Shown piece by piece: positions 1-8,025 of a stretch of 64,000 nt of DNA. The position numbers were made by a program, and so were the translations under genes. Source of the DNA: Mixta tenebrionis (lineage in GTDB: Bacteria > Pseudomonadota > Gammaproteobacteria > Enterobacterales > Enterobacteriaceae); the NCBI RefSeq assembly GCF_006517625.1, contig NZ_VHQI01000004.1, positions 18,771 through 82,770 of the forward strand. Reading direction: 5' to 3'. Positions within the stretch are counted from its first letter, which is position 1. Each line of letters starts with the position of its first letter. The notes beneath the pieces are model-generated. The model made no database searches. It worked only from the letters and a program-made list of their open reading frames with translations, and had not been told where the DNA came from.

Positions 1-3
1 GGA

Positions 4-27
4 AGCAGACGTTCACTGGCGTCTGCT
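4..27 (+). terminator. Hairpin terminator of a gene left of the window (probably tRNA-Asn)
   Basis: An 8-bp perfect stem (AGCAGACG / CGTCTGCT) with an 8-nt loop is followed by TTTC. The right arm and the bases before it (TGGCGTCTGCTTT) match the terminator behind the tRNA-Asn at 51432. I infer that a third tRNA-Asn lies just upstream of base 1. Confidence 0.6.
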
Positions 28-46
28 TTCTGCATTTCTGTCGTCT

Positions 47-78
47 GGTTCACCCTTCTTCAGGTTCACTCTTGTTCA
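47..78. repeat. Two tandem 16-bp imperfect repeats
   Basis: GGTTCACCCTTCTTCA is followed directly by GGTTCACTCTTGTTCA (14 of 16 identical). It is pyrimidine-rich on the plus strand and lies just after the presumed tRNA terminator, like the degenerate repeat after the tRNA-Asn at 51432. No function is evident. Confidence 0.45.
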
Positions 79-173
79 ATAAAAACCACCCGAAGCCATA
101 TCTTTTTGATGGTAAAAAATGTTGGTAATGCTGGTTCGATTTCTCTTTTACCAACAATCGACAGGGTGTTTTC

Positions 174-209
174 ATGTCACTGACTGATATTAAAGCAAAA
201 GCTTATTGA
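174..209 (+). pseudogene. Integrase remnant (first 11 codons)
   Basis: An ATG with a good ribosome site (ACAGGG, 7 nt upstream) opens the peptide MSLTDIKAKAY and then meets TGA. This is the typical start of P4/HPI-type tyrosine integrases that use tRNA genes (the Yersinia HPI integrase, which uses tRNA-Asn, begins MSLTDAKIR). No integrase-like reading continues in any frame, so the rest of the gene was deleted at about base 205. With the tRNA-type terminator upstream this marks an old island boundary. The call rests on 10 residues plus context. Confidence 0.5.
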
Positions 210-233
210 CGACGGCGACAGACGCCGCGTCAA
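206..233 (-). terminator. Hairpin downstream of yihW
   Basis: An 11-bp stem (TTGACG, a bulged A, CGGCG, pairing with CGCCGCGTCAA) has a 5-nt loop. On the minus strand it is followed by TAAGCTTTTGC, a weak U-tract. It probably ends the leftward yihV-yihW transcript. Confidence 0.45.
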
Positions 234-309
234 TAAAAGGAACCGCAGCCGGCAGAGGCTTCCGCCGGGCATACGAGCGATATACGCCACAAAAAACAGG
301 CCGGCCCGA

Positions 310-1095
310 CTAATTTTCCGGCGGAGAAACAATCAGCTCCACATTCTCTTCCTTCAGCAGGTTCCTGAAAGAAGCTGGCGGCGGCTCATCGGTAAAGAAG
401 GCTCTGACCTGACGGGCATTACCAATAGAAACAGCGGCAGATGCGGTAAATTTGGTGTGATCGGCCACTAACAGCGTATGGCGGGCATGCTTAATCATCG
501 TTTTCGCAACAAGGGCTTCATTTACATCAAACTCCAGCAGCGTCCCATCCTGCACAATAGCCCCAATACTGGTGATCAGATAGTCCGCCCTGAAACCTTC
601 GATAAAATCTACGGCTCCCGGCCCGACGATGCCGCCGTTATGGGCGCGCAGCGTGCCGCCGGGCACCATCACTTCAATATCCTGGTTTTTATACAGGGCT
701 TGCGCCACGCGCAGGCTGTTAGTGATGATGCGCAAATCGTGACGATTGAGCAAGGCGCGGGCGACCGCCTCCACGGTAGTACCGATAGTAATAAAGACGG
801 TACAGCGTTCAGGAAGATAATCAGCAACGGCTTCCGCCATCGCCCGCTTTTCCTGGGTCAGCGACAATTCTCGTTGTTCAAAGGCAGTATTCATGAAGCT
901 GGACACCCGCCCGGCCCCGCCATGATGACGGGTGATCAACCCCTGCTCGCTTAGCTTACGGATATCCCGACGCACCGTTTGCGTGGAAACGTCCAGCAGC
1001 TGTGCTAACTCTTCGATATTCATATAGCCGCGTTCCGTAATGTAGTGAACCAGCCTATCGTGGCGTGGGTTGCCGGTAACTTCGGTAATGCTCAT
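310..1095 (-). CDS. yihW: DeoR-family sulfoglycolysis regulator (YihW/CsqR-like)
   Basis: This is a DeoR-family transcription factor of 261 aa, the same length as E. coli YihW (CsqR), which represses the sulfoquinovose genes. Residues 20-60 form the winged helix-turn-helix, with the conserved run DVSTQTVRRDIRKLSEQGLI. The rest is the sugar-phosphate-sensing DeoR domain, with ITIGTTVEAVARAL and the FDVNEA motif near the end. Start: the ATG at 1095 has AGGAG 6 nt upstream and gives MSITEV, matching E. coli MSLTEL; an earlier start lacks a ribosome site. It lies 41 bp after yihV on the same strand, divergent from yihU, and probably controls the shared upstream region at 2034-2205. Its effector is inferred to be a sulfosugar or its phosphate. 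Confidence 0.9.
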   Translation of the reverse strand: MSITEVTGNPRHDRLVHYITERGYMNIEELAQLLDVSTQTVRRDIRKLSEQGLITRHHGGAGRVSSFMNTAFEQRELSLTQEKRAMAEAVADYLPERCTVFITIGTTVEAVARALLNRHDLRIITNSLRVAQALYKNQDIEVMVPGGTLRAHNGGIVGPGAVDFIEGFRADYLITSIGAIVQDGTLLEFDVNEALVAKTMIKHARHTLLVADHTKFTASAAVSIGNARQVRAFFTDEPPPASFRNLLKEENVELIVSPPEN

Positions 1096-1136
1096 GAATA
1101 CTCCTGTCGATTTCATCCTGTTAAACGATGACTATT

Positions 1137-2033
1137 TTACACATAAAGTGACAAAAATGATTCTGTTTGCTCACGATTAGGGATCCCGGCTCGCCCTCCC
1201 GCCCGCGTACATTTCATCGCGGCGACTGCGCTGGCGAAGCGGATAGCCTGCAAGGCTGGCATCTTCTCTGCCAAAGCGACGGCTAGCGCACCATGAAAAA
1301 CGTCCCCTGCTCCGGTTGTATCTACCACATCGACAGAAAACGCCGGCAGCTGACAAATTTGCTCATTTTCGAGCCATAGCGATCCCGCGCTGCCCAGCGT
1401 GACATAAACCTTGCCATCCGTGCATTTCGCCGCCAGCTTCAGCCCCTGTTCGCTTTCATCCTGCCCGGTCATGCGTTTCAGGCCCGGCGTAGAGAAAACC
1501 GCATGATCGGCAAGCGCCACCAGCGGGGTGATATCCTGCGGCGTCATATCCGCGTCCAGTACGGTAATAACGCCTGCCGCGCGCGCCAGGGCAAAAGCTT
1601 TCAGCGCTCCCTGATGCCAGCGAACATCTGCCAGCACGATGTCATAGCGCGAAAAATCGATCGACTCCAGCCATTGCGCATCGGTATCCAGTTCGCGGCC
1701 TGGATAGTTAACAATGATGCGCTCGCCGTACCGATCAACCAGGACTGCTGACTGAGAGGAGCAGGCATTGGGGTACTGGCGGCAAAATGCAGTATTGACT
1801 CCCCAACCCTGCAGCTCGCTAAGCAACGTTTTACCGCAGCTATCGTCGCCAACGCGTCCAATAAAATCTACCTCAATACCCAGCCTGGCGATGGCGACCG
1901 CAGCCGTCGCCGCAGGGCCGCCGCCCGTCTCGATATATTGATTCGCCTGATATTTTCCTCCGCCGTCAGGCAGGTCGCTGAGAACGTAAATCCGATCCTG
2001 AACGGTAATGCCAACGCATGCAATTCTGATCAT
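1137..2033 (-). CDS. yihV: 6-deoxy-6-sulfofructose kinase (YihV-like, PfkB family)
   Basis: A PfkB/ribokinase-fold sugar kinase of 298 aa, identical in length to E. coli YihV, which phosphorylates 6-deoxy-6-sulfofructose at C1 in the cytoplasm. The N-terminal GGGPAATAA substrate/lid region and the C-terminal DTTGAGDVFHGAL signature (catalytic Asp in GAGD) are intact. Lys27, Asn109 and Arg138 fall exactly where the sulfonate-binding residues of YihV are described, which favours a sulfosugar over a plain sugar. A ribosome site (AGGTAAG) precedes the ATG. It is the first gene of the leftward yihV-yihW pair. Tagatose-6-phosphate or fructose kinases are more distant alternatives and do not explain those three residues. 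Confidence 0.92.
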   Translation of the reverse strand: MIRIACVGITVQDRIYVLSDLPDGGGKYQANQYIETGGGPAATAAVAIARLGIEVDFIGRVGDDSCGKTLLSELQGWGVNTAFCRQYPNACSSQSAVLVDRYGERIIVNYPGRELDTDAQWLESIDFSRYDIVLADVRWHQGALKAFALARAAGVITVLDADMTPQDITPLVALADHAVFSTPGLKRMTGQDESEQGLKLAAKCTDGKVYVTLGSAGSLWLENEQICQLPAFSVDVVDTTGAGDVFHGALAVALAEKMPALQAIRFASAVAAMKCTRAGGRAGIPNREQTESFLSLYV

Positions 2034-2205
2034 ATTTGTCTTACCTCATGAGAGATTGTCTTGTTTTGTTCATATTAATGACACAAATGATCAAATTAGT
2101 GATGCACGTCTTGTTTTTAACCGAAAATTACAAATATGCTCATAAAAAGACGAAAACCCCCGTGTTGTTGTAATTATTTTACCAACCTGAGAACGGAGTA
2201 TGTTC
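2034..2205. promoter_or_regulatory. Divergent yihV/yihU control region with repeated GTCTTGTTTT boxes
   Basis: This AT-rich 172-bp spacer lies between the divergent kinase and reductase genes. GTCTTGTTTT occurs at 2058-2067 and again at 2108-2117, exactly 50 bp apart. A related inverted half-site (AAAAAGAC) lies at 2144-2151. Repeated boxes a few helical turns apart are what a DeoR-type repressor would use, so these are candidate YihW operators. The assignment is inference; the repeats themselves are plain in the sequence. Confidence 0.5.
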
Positions 2206-3096
2206 ATGACAACTATCGCATTTTTGGGGCTGGGCCAAATGGGTAGCCCAATGGCCAGCAATCTACTGCGCAAAGGACATGCTCTGCGCGTGTTCGATCT
2301 AAATCAACAGGCCGTCGATGAGCTGGTGCAGCAAGGCGCCATCGCGGCGAAGACGCCAGCGGACGCCGCCAAAGATGCTGCTGTGGCGATCACCATGCTG
2401 CCAAATGGCGACGTCGTGCGACAGGTTTTGCTGGGAGCGGACGGCGTATGTGAAACCCTGCCGCGCGATGCGCTGGTAATTGATATGTCCACCATTCATC
2501 CATTGCAGACCGATGCGTTGATCAACGAGATGAAAGAACAGCATCTCAGCATGATGGACGCCCCGGTTGGCAGGACATCCGTTAACGCCATAGATGGAAC
2601 GTTATTAATTCTTGCCGGCGGTACGCCTGAACAGGTAGAACGCGCGCGCCCGATTTTACTGTGCATGGGAAATGAGCTGGTGGAGGCTGGCGGCCCAGGT
2701 ATGGGCATCCGCGTGAAGCTTATCAATAACTACATGAGCATTGCGCTGAACGCCCTGTCAGCAGAGGCCGCCGTGCTTTGCGAATCGCTGGGCCTGAGCC
2801 TTGATGTGGCGATTAAGGTTATGAGCGGCACTGCTGCAGGCAAGGGGCACTTTACCACTACCTGGCCGGGAAAAGTGCTGAAGGGGGATCTCTCACCGGC
2901 TTTTATGGTCGACCTCGCATTGAAAGATCTGCGTATCGCGGTAGACGTCGCCCATCAGACCGGCGCGCCGCTCAATATGGGAATAGCGGCAGAAAACTAC
3001 TACGCCAGCGCCAGCGAAAACGGCAGGGGCCGTCAGGACTGGAGCGCTTTGTTATCACAGGTTCGCCAGCAGGCGGGCCGCCCGGATTCACTTTAA
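2206..3096 (+). CDS. yihU: Sulfolactaldehyde reductase (YihU-like)
   Basis: A beta-hydroxyacid dehydrogenase-family enzyme, 296 aa (E. coli YihU 298), which reduces 3-sulfolactaldehyde to 2,3-dihydroxypropane-1-sulfonate (DHPS) with NADH. The N-terminal Rossmann motif [13 protein letters not shown] is followed by the catalytic-Lys region ([17 protein letters not shown]) and an all-helical C-terminal domain. Arg123, Asn174 and Ser178, reported as sulfonate contacts in YihU, are present at the same numbers. Start: of two nearby ATGs (2200 and 2206), only 2206 has GGAG at proper spacing (7 nt), and it restores the YihU length. First gene of the rightward operon, 25 bp before yihT. Tartronate-semialdehyde reductase is the nearest alternative but fits the sulfonate triad less well. 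Confidence 0.92.
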   Translation: MTTIAFLGLGQMGSPMASNLLRKGHALRVFDLNQQAVDELVQQGAIAAKTPADAAKDAAVAITMLPNGDVVRQVLLGADGVCETLPRDALVIDMSTIHPLQTDALINEMKEQHLSMMDAPVGRTSVNAIDGTLLILAGGTPEQVERARPILLCMGNELVEAGGPGMGIRVKLINNYMSIALNALSAEAAVLCESLGLSLDVAIKVMSGTAAGKGHFTTTWPGKVLKGDLSPAFMVDLALKDLRIAVDVAHQTGAPLNMGIAAENYYASASENGRGRQDWSALLSQVRQQAGRPDSL

Positions 3097-3121
3097 ATGT
3101 TAAACCTTCACAGGAGTTGCC

Positions 3122-4009
3122 ATGTCTTCCCACAATAACCCGTACACGCTGAAAGATATCTCTCGCCCCGGCGGCGGTTTCGCCATGCTGGCTGTCGATC
3201 AGCGTGAAGCGATGCGCCTGATGTTTGCGGCATCCGGCGCTCCCGTGCCGGTTGCCGACAGCGTGTTAACTGATTTTAAGGTGGCTGCGGCCCGCATCCT
3301 CTCCCCTTATGCCTCCGCCGTTCTTGCTGATAAACAGTTTTGCCTCGATCAGATTGTTTCACAGGGCGCGCTGGCGGCCAGCTGCGGTTTGATTGTGGCG
3401 GCGGATCATTTTGTACCCGGTAACGGTATGCCGGTCGACAGCGTTGAAATCGATAAAGCCGTTGATCCGCATCACGCCCGCCAGATGGGCGCAAAAGCGA
3501 TGAAGCTGCTGGTGCTGTGGCGTGCGGATGAACCCGCGCAGGCGCGCCTGGCGATGGTAGCTGAGTTCGTTGAGCGCTGCCGCAGCGCCGGTCTTGTCAG
3601 CATTATCGAACCCGTTGTGCGTCCGCCTCGCCGTGGCTGGGAGTTCGATCGGGAAAGCGCCATCGTCGCTGCGGCGGCAGAGCTTGGCGGCACGGGCGCC
3701 GACCTCTATAAGGCGGAAATGCCGCTGGGCGGCAAGGGAGACGAGCAGACGCTGCTTGCGGCCTGCCAGAAGCTTAACGATCAAATGAATATGCCGTGGG
3801 TCATTCTCTCCTCTGGTGTTGACGCGGATATTTTTGGCCGCGCCGTGCGGATTGCAATGAAAGCCGGCGCTTCAGGTTTTCTGGCCGGGCGTGCCGTATG
3901 GGCCTCGGTCATTGGCGCGCAGGATCCGCAAACCATGCTGCGTGACGTGTCCGTGCCGCGTTTACAACGTTTAGCGGAAATCGTTGATGAAGGCATGGCT
4001 CAACGCTAA
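3122..4009 (+). CDS. yihT: 6-deoxy-6-sulfofructose-1-phosphate aldolase (YihT-like)
   Basis: A class I (Schiff-base) aldolase of the LacD/YihT family, 295 aa (E. coli 292). It cleaves sulfofructose-1-phosphate to dihydroxyacetone phosphate and sulfolactaldehyde. The Schiff-base lysine is Lys197 in DLYKAEM (E. coli Lys193). Arg257 in GRAVWAS corresponds to E. coli Arg253, described as binding the sulfonate from the neighbouring subunit. Other family runs ([34 protein letters not shown]) are conserved. AGGAG precedes the ATG. It is flanked by its pathway partner yihU and, 32 bp downstream, by a zinc dehydrogenase. Tagatose-1,6-bisphosphate aldolase is the closest alternative reaction. Confidence 0.92.
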   Translation: MSSHNNPYTLKDISRPGGGFAMLAVDQREAMRLMFAASGAPVPVADSVLTDFKVAAARILSPYASAVLADKQFCLDQIVSQGALAASCGLIVAADHFVPGNGMPVDSVEIDKAVDPHHARQMGAKAMKLLVLWRADEPAQARLAMVAEFVERCRSAGLVSIIEPVVRPPRRGWEFDRESAIVAAAAELGGTGADLYKAEMPLGGKGDEQTLLAACQKLNDQMNMPWVILSSGVDADIFGRAVRIAMKAGASGFLAGRAVWASVIGAQDPQTMLRDVSVPRLQRLAEIVDEGMAQR

Positions 4010-4041
4010 ACACCAGTTCATAACGAATTTGGAGCATAACA

Positions 4042-5052
4042 ATGAATAAAATTACCCAGGTTTTATTTTCTGATATTGGGAAAGTAACCACTCAATATAT
4101 CGAAGCGCCACACCAGGAGCTTAAACCAGATGAAGTCCGCATTGCCCCAGTGTTCTACGGTATTTGCGGCTCGGATCTGCACGTTCTGAAAGGAGGCCAC
4201 CCCTTTGCGCAACCTCCCGTGGTGCCGGGGCATGAAATTGCGGCACGCGTAACGGAAACCGGAAGCGAGGTGACAAATGTCAGGCCTGGCGATCATGTTG
4301 TGGTCGATCCCATTATGGCCTGTATGACGTGTCGCGCCTGTAAAGCGGGACGCTTCAATTTATGCGAACCGCCGCAGGTGGCCGGCTTTCGCGCGCCGGG
4401 CTTCGCGCGCTCGCAGCATATCGTGCCGGCGCGCAACTGCCATGTCGCCCCTGCCTCTCTGCCGCTGAAGGCGCTGGCCTTCGCTGAACCGGCCGCCTGC
4501 GCCCGCCACTGCGTCAACCGTATGCCTGCGGCTTCGCTGGAGAGCGTGCTGGTGATCGGCGCCGGTACGATCGGCCTGTCGATTGTTCAGGCATTGCGCA
4601 TTATGGGCGCGGGCAAAATCACCGTGATTGAACCCGACGCCGCCAAGCGCGCGCTGGCATTAAAGCTTGGCGCGGCGGAGGTCTGGGCGCCGGGCGAACT
4701 TGCGCCGCAGGTTCGCTTCACCGGGGCGATCGATGTGGTTGCGGCGCAGGCCACCCTGAATGACGCCTGCACTCGCGTCTGCGCCGGCGGCACGGTGGTA
4801 TGTATGGGCGTACCGGGCGGCCCGCGTGAAATCCCGCTGCCGATGATGCAGCGTTTCGAACGCGATCTGCTTAGTTCCGGCATGTATATCCCGGAAGATT
4901 TTGATGTGGTTATCGAGTGGCTGGCGGATGGAAGGTTTGATACCAGCGAACTGGTGACCGACCTGTTTCCGGTCGACGAGGCCGCAAAGGCGTTTGAACG
5001 TGCGCAGCAGAATGATTCCATAAAAGTCATGCTGCAATTTGCTGAAGATTGA
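4042..5052 (+). CDS. Zinc-dependent alcohol/polyol dehydrogenase (sorbitol dehydrogenase-like)
   Basis: A medium-chain dehydrogenase of 336 aa. The catalytic zinc ligands are visible as Cys42 (GICGSD) and His64-Glu65 (PGHE). The structural zinc is held by Cys94, Cys97, Cys100 and Cys108 (CMTCRACKAGRFNLC). The NAD(P)-binding fold carries VLVIGAGTIGLS near residue 170. The family oxidises polyols or secondary alcohols such as sorbitol and threonine. E. coli's yih cluster has no such gene. Here it sits 32 bp after the aldolase with its own GGAG site, so it is probably part of the pathway. Plausible roles (inference) are oxidation of a sulfohexitol to sulfofructose, replacing the missing isomerase, or redox work on DHPS. 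Confidence 0.85.
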   Translation: MNKITQVLFSDIGKVTTQYIEAPHQELKPDEVRIAPVFYGICGSDLHVLKGGHPFAQPPVVPGHEIAARVTETGSEVTNVRPGDHVVVDPIMACMTCRACKAGRFNLCEPPQVAGFRAPGFARSQHIVPARNCHVAPASLPLKALAFAEPAACARHCVNRMPAASLESVLVIGAGTIGLSIVQALRIMGAGKITVIEPDAAKRALALKLGAAEVWAPGELAPQVRFTGAIDVVAAQATLNDACTRVCAGGTVVCMGVPGGPREIPLPMMQRFERDLLSSGMYIPEDFDVVIEWLADGRFDTSELVTDLFPVDEAAKAFERAQQNDSIKVMLQFAED

Positions 5053-5121
5053 TGATGTCACCCTCTGTCGGGCGCTGCATAACGGCAGCGCCCCCCTACA
5101 ACAATAAAAAAGGATACTGCG

Positions 5122-6555
5122 ATGAGTCAAATCACCAGTCCTGCACCTTATTCAATCAGCCGTCCTCAGGACGTAATCGATATTGTTAATAAAAACTCAG
5201 CGGTTAATACCAGCGTCGCCGTTATTTTTATCGCGCTGGGCGGCATTCTTATTGATGCTTATCAGGCGGCGATGGTGGGATTCGGCAACAAATATATCGC
5301 CGCGCAATTCGGCATCTCCCCCGGCCTGGCCGCTACCGTTAACGCCTCGGTTTTAGTCGCGGCGCTGATTGGCGGATTATTAGCAAACCGGATAATTAAC
5401 CGTTTTGGACAGAAGCGCGCATTTATTATCGGGATGGGATTGTGCACCCTGGGCGCCGCCGCCGTCGCGATAGCGCCTGATATCTGGTGGGTGCTGGTAT
5501 GCCGCGTCATCATGGGTTTCGGTCTGGGGATTGATTTCCCGCTGGCGACCAACGCCGTGGCGGAGCTGCGAGGCTCTACCTCGAAGAAGACCGGCTCGTC
5601 GGTTAACCTCTGGCAAATGGCCTGGTATGTCTCTACTACCGTGGTCTATCTGGTTCTGCTGCCGCTGCTTCTCTCCGGCATCGCTGAAGAGCAACTTTGG
5701 CGTTATGGCATCTTTATCGGCGCTATTTTTGCCGTAGTTATCATGATATTGCGTTACTTCTTTATCGGCGAATCAGCGATGTGGGCCGCACGCGTAGGGC
5801 GTTATGAAGAAGCCTGCGCTATCCTGGCAAAACGCTACGGGGTTCATGCGCGCGTCGCCGCGCAGCCGCCATTACAAAGCCTGTCCGTGGAAAAGGCGGA
5901 AAATAAGCTGCGCGGCGGGTACGGCATCCTGTTTAACTCGCGCTACCGCAAACGCACCCTGCTCGGCTGCATCGTAGCCACTATGCAGGCCTGGCAATAT
6001 AACGCGGTGGGCGTTTATCTGCCGCTGACGCTGGCCGGAATACTGAGCGGCGGCTTGACCGGCGCGCTGGCCGGGTCTGCGGTGGTGAATGCGCTTTGCG
6101 GCATCACCGGCGGGTTGGCAGGCTCCCTGCTCCTTCAGCGTCTGGGAACCCGTTTACAGTCCATGTATGGATTCGCGCTGGTGACGATTGCGCTACTGGC
6201 CCTCGGAACGCTGGCGACTACCAGTCCATGGCTCTCTTTAACTCTGCTGGGAGCGATTATTTTCTTTCACTCCGCCGGCCCTGGCGGATTAGGCATGACG
6301 ATTGCCACGCTCTCATATCCACCAGCGATACGTCCGACCGGGGTGGGATTTGCACGAGCCATTATGAGAACCGGGGCAATTGCCGGGCTTATCTTCTGGC
6401 CCATGCTGTGGGGCGCATTAAAAACAGAGGCGTTCTACTGGCTGGCGGCGGTGCCTTTCCTCGGCTTCCTGACATGTCTGCTGATTAAGTGGGAAGCGCT
6501 CGGCGCCAATGTTGACGCTGAAGATGCTGAGGTGCTGGCAGAACTGGAGAAATAA
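5122..6555 (+). CDS. MFS transporter (sugar-porter-like), probable sulfosugar or DHPS carrier
   Basis: A 12-helix major facilitator protein of 477 aa. The cytoplasmic loop 2-3 signature is clear (GGLLANRIINRFGQKRAF), as is the helix-4/5 run RVIMGFGLGIDFPLATNAVAE. It is not the GPH-type (MelB-like) YihO/YihP transporter that E. coli uses. AGGA sits 7 nt before the ATG. It lies between the zinc dehydrogenase (69 bp) and a second MFS gene. Because the pathway needs substrate import and DHPS export, one of the two MFS proteins probably does each job; which is which cannot be read from the sequence. Confidence 0.8.
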   Translation: MSQITSPAPYSISRPQDVIDIVNKNSAVNTSVAVIFIALGGILIDAYQAAMVGFGNKYIAAQFGISPGLAATVNASVLVAALIGGLLANRIINRFGQKRAFIIGMGLCTLGAAAVAIAPDIWWVLVCRVIMGFGLGIDFPLATNAVAELRGSTSKKTGSSVNLWQMAWYVSTTVVYLVLLPLLLSGIAEEQLWRYGIFIGAIFAVVIMILRYFFIGESAMWAARVGRYEEACAILAKRYGVHARVAAQPPLQSLSVEKAENKLRGGYGILFNSRYRKRTLLGCIVATMQAWQYNAVGVYLPLTLAGILSGGLTGALAGSAVVNALCGITGGLAGSLLLQRLGTRLQSMYGFALVTIALLALGTLATTSPWLSLTLLGAIIFFHSAGPGGLGMTIATLSYPPAIRPTGVGFARAIMRTGAIAGLIFWPMLWGALKTEAFYWLAAVPFLGFLTCLLIKWEALGANVDAEDAEVLAELEK

Positions 6556-6657
6556 TCATCAGGCGCGTCGGCCCGCGTCGGCGCGTCGGTTAACAAAGCG
6601 CTCCACTTTTAATGTGGTTTGTTCCACAGATTTCTCGCCGACCCGGAGAGGAAAATT

Positions 6658-8025
6658 ATGGCTGGAAAATTACCGGTACCAGGTGAAAGGCTCTCCCCGC
6701 AGGCCATGAGACGCGTCGTTATGGGCAGTTTTGCCGGCGCGTTAATGGAATGGTACGACTTTTTTATTTTCGGAACGGCGGCGGGGCTGGTCTTTGCTCC
6801 GCTGTTTTTCCCCGACAGCGATCCTTTTATTGGTCTGATTGCCGCGTTTGCAACTTTTGGCGTAGGTTTTCTGACGCGTCCGCTGGGGGGCATTGTTTTT
6901 GGTCACTTTGGCGACAGAGTCGGACGCAAGATAACGCTGATCTGGACGCTGGGAATTGTTGGTTGCTCAACGTTTTTAATCGGCTTTATCCCTACCTATC
7001 AGCAGATCGGCATTTGGGCGCCCGTCACGCTGATGATTCTGCGCTTGATTCAGGGATTCGGCCTTGGCGGAGAATATGGCGGCGCGGCGCTAATGACTAT
7101 TGAATCCGCCCCCCTGCAGAAACGCGGGTTTTTAGGATCGTTGCCGCAGACGGCAGCCTCAGTTGGAATAATGCTGGCAACCGGCGTATTTGCGCTCTGT
7201 AATCATTTTCTGACACAGGAACAGTTCCTCTCCTGGGGATGGCGCATTCCATTCTGGCTTTCTGCGGTGATGCTGGTTGTAGGAATGTTTATACGGCTTC
7301 ATACAGAAGAAACGCTGGATTTTTCCCAACAAAAGGCCGCTGCTGCGCAAGAAAAAACAGCGCCTCCTCTTATTGAACTTTTCCGCAAGCATCCCCGCAA
7401 TATCCTGTTAGCGCTTGGCGCCAGGCTGGCGGAGAGCGTCTCGTCAAATATCATTAATGCTTTTGGTATCGTCTATATTTCCACCCAGCTGGCTCTATCC
7501 AGAGATATTCCGTTAACCGGCATGCTTATCGCTTCGGCTATTGGCATTATCTGCTGCCCGCTGGTCGGCTGGCTCTCGGACCGCGTTGGACAACGGAAAA
7601 TTTATCTGGCCGGGGCAGGATTCTGCATTCTGTTTGCTTTCCCCTTTTTCCTGCTGCTGGATACTAAAAGTACGCTCATTATCTGGTGCAGTATGAGCCT
7701 GGGCTATAACTTAGGCCCAACGATGATGTTTGCCGTACAGCCGACGCTATTTACCCGCATGTTTGGTACCCGCGTTCGCTATACCGGCCTTTCTTTCGCC
7801 TATCAGTTTTCCGCTATTCTCGGCGGGATGAGTCCTCTTATCGCATCCAGCCTGCTGGCGATGGGAAACGGCAAGCCCTGGCCGGTCGCCCTGTTCCTGT
7901 TGGTTATTTCTGTCCTCTCCTTTATTTGCGTCTGGCTCATCGATCCGCATTCGTCCAGTAAAGAAGCGGCCAAAAAACCATGTATTGCTTACCACTCTGT
8001 CAGAGAAAAAACACATGAAAAATGA
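6658..8025 (+). CDS. MFS transporter, metabolite:H+ symporter (MHS/ShiA-ProP-like)
   Basis: A 12-helix MFS protein of 455 aa of the MHS type: EWYDFFIFGTAAG in helix 1, the GHFGDRVGRK loop 2-3 motif, and RLIQGFGLGGEYGGAALM in helix 4 are diagnostic. Known members carry shikimate, proline/betaine, citrate or alpha-ketoglutarate with protons. Start: the ATG at 6658 has GGAGAGGAAA just upstream; the longer reading from 6619 has no ribosome site. The 3' end overlaps the next gene by 11 bp, so the two are translationally coupled. Inferred to move an anionic substrate or product of the sulfosugar pathway. Confidence 0.82.
   Translation: MAGKLPVPGERLSPQAMRRVVMGSFAGALMEWYDFFIFGTAAGLVFAPLFFPDSDPFIGLIAAFATFGVGFLTRPLGGIVFGHFGDRVGRKITLIWTLGIVGCSTFLIGFIPTYQQIGIWAPVTLMILRLIQGFGLGGEYGGAALMTIESAPLQKRGFLGSLPQTAASVGIMLATGVFALCNHFLTQEQFLSWGWRIPFWLSAVMLVVGMFIRLHTEETLDFSQQKAAAAQEKTAPPLIELFRKHPRNILLALGARLAESVSSNIINAFGIVYISTQLALSRDIPLTGMLIASAIGIICCPLVGWLSDRVGQRKIYLAGAGFCILFAFPFFLLLDTKSTLIIWCSMSLGYNLGPTMMFAVQPTLFTRMFGTRVRYTGLSFAYQFSAILGGMSPLIASSLLAMGNGKPWPVALFLLVISVLSFICVWLIDPHSSSKEAAKKPCIAYHSVREKTHEK

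Noticed and set aside
3122..4009. Tagatose-1,6-bisphosphate aldolase (LacD)
   Set aside because: The same fold, but residue Arg257 and the yihU/yihV/yihW neighbours fit sulfofructose-phosphate aldolase better.
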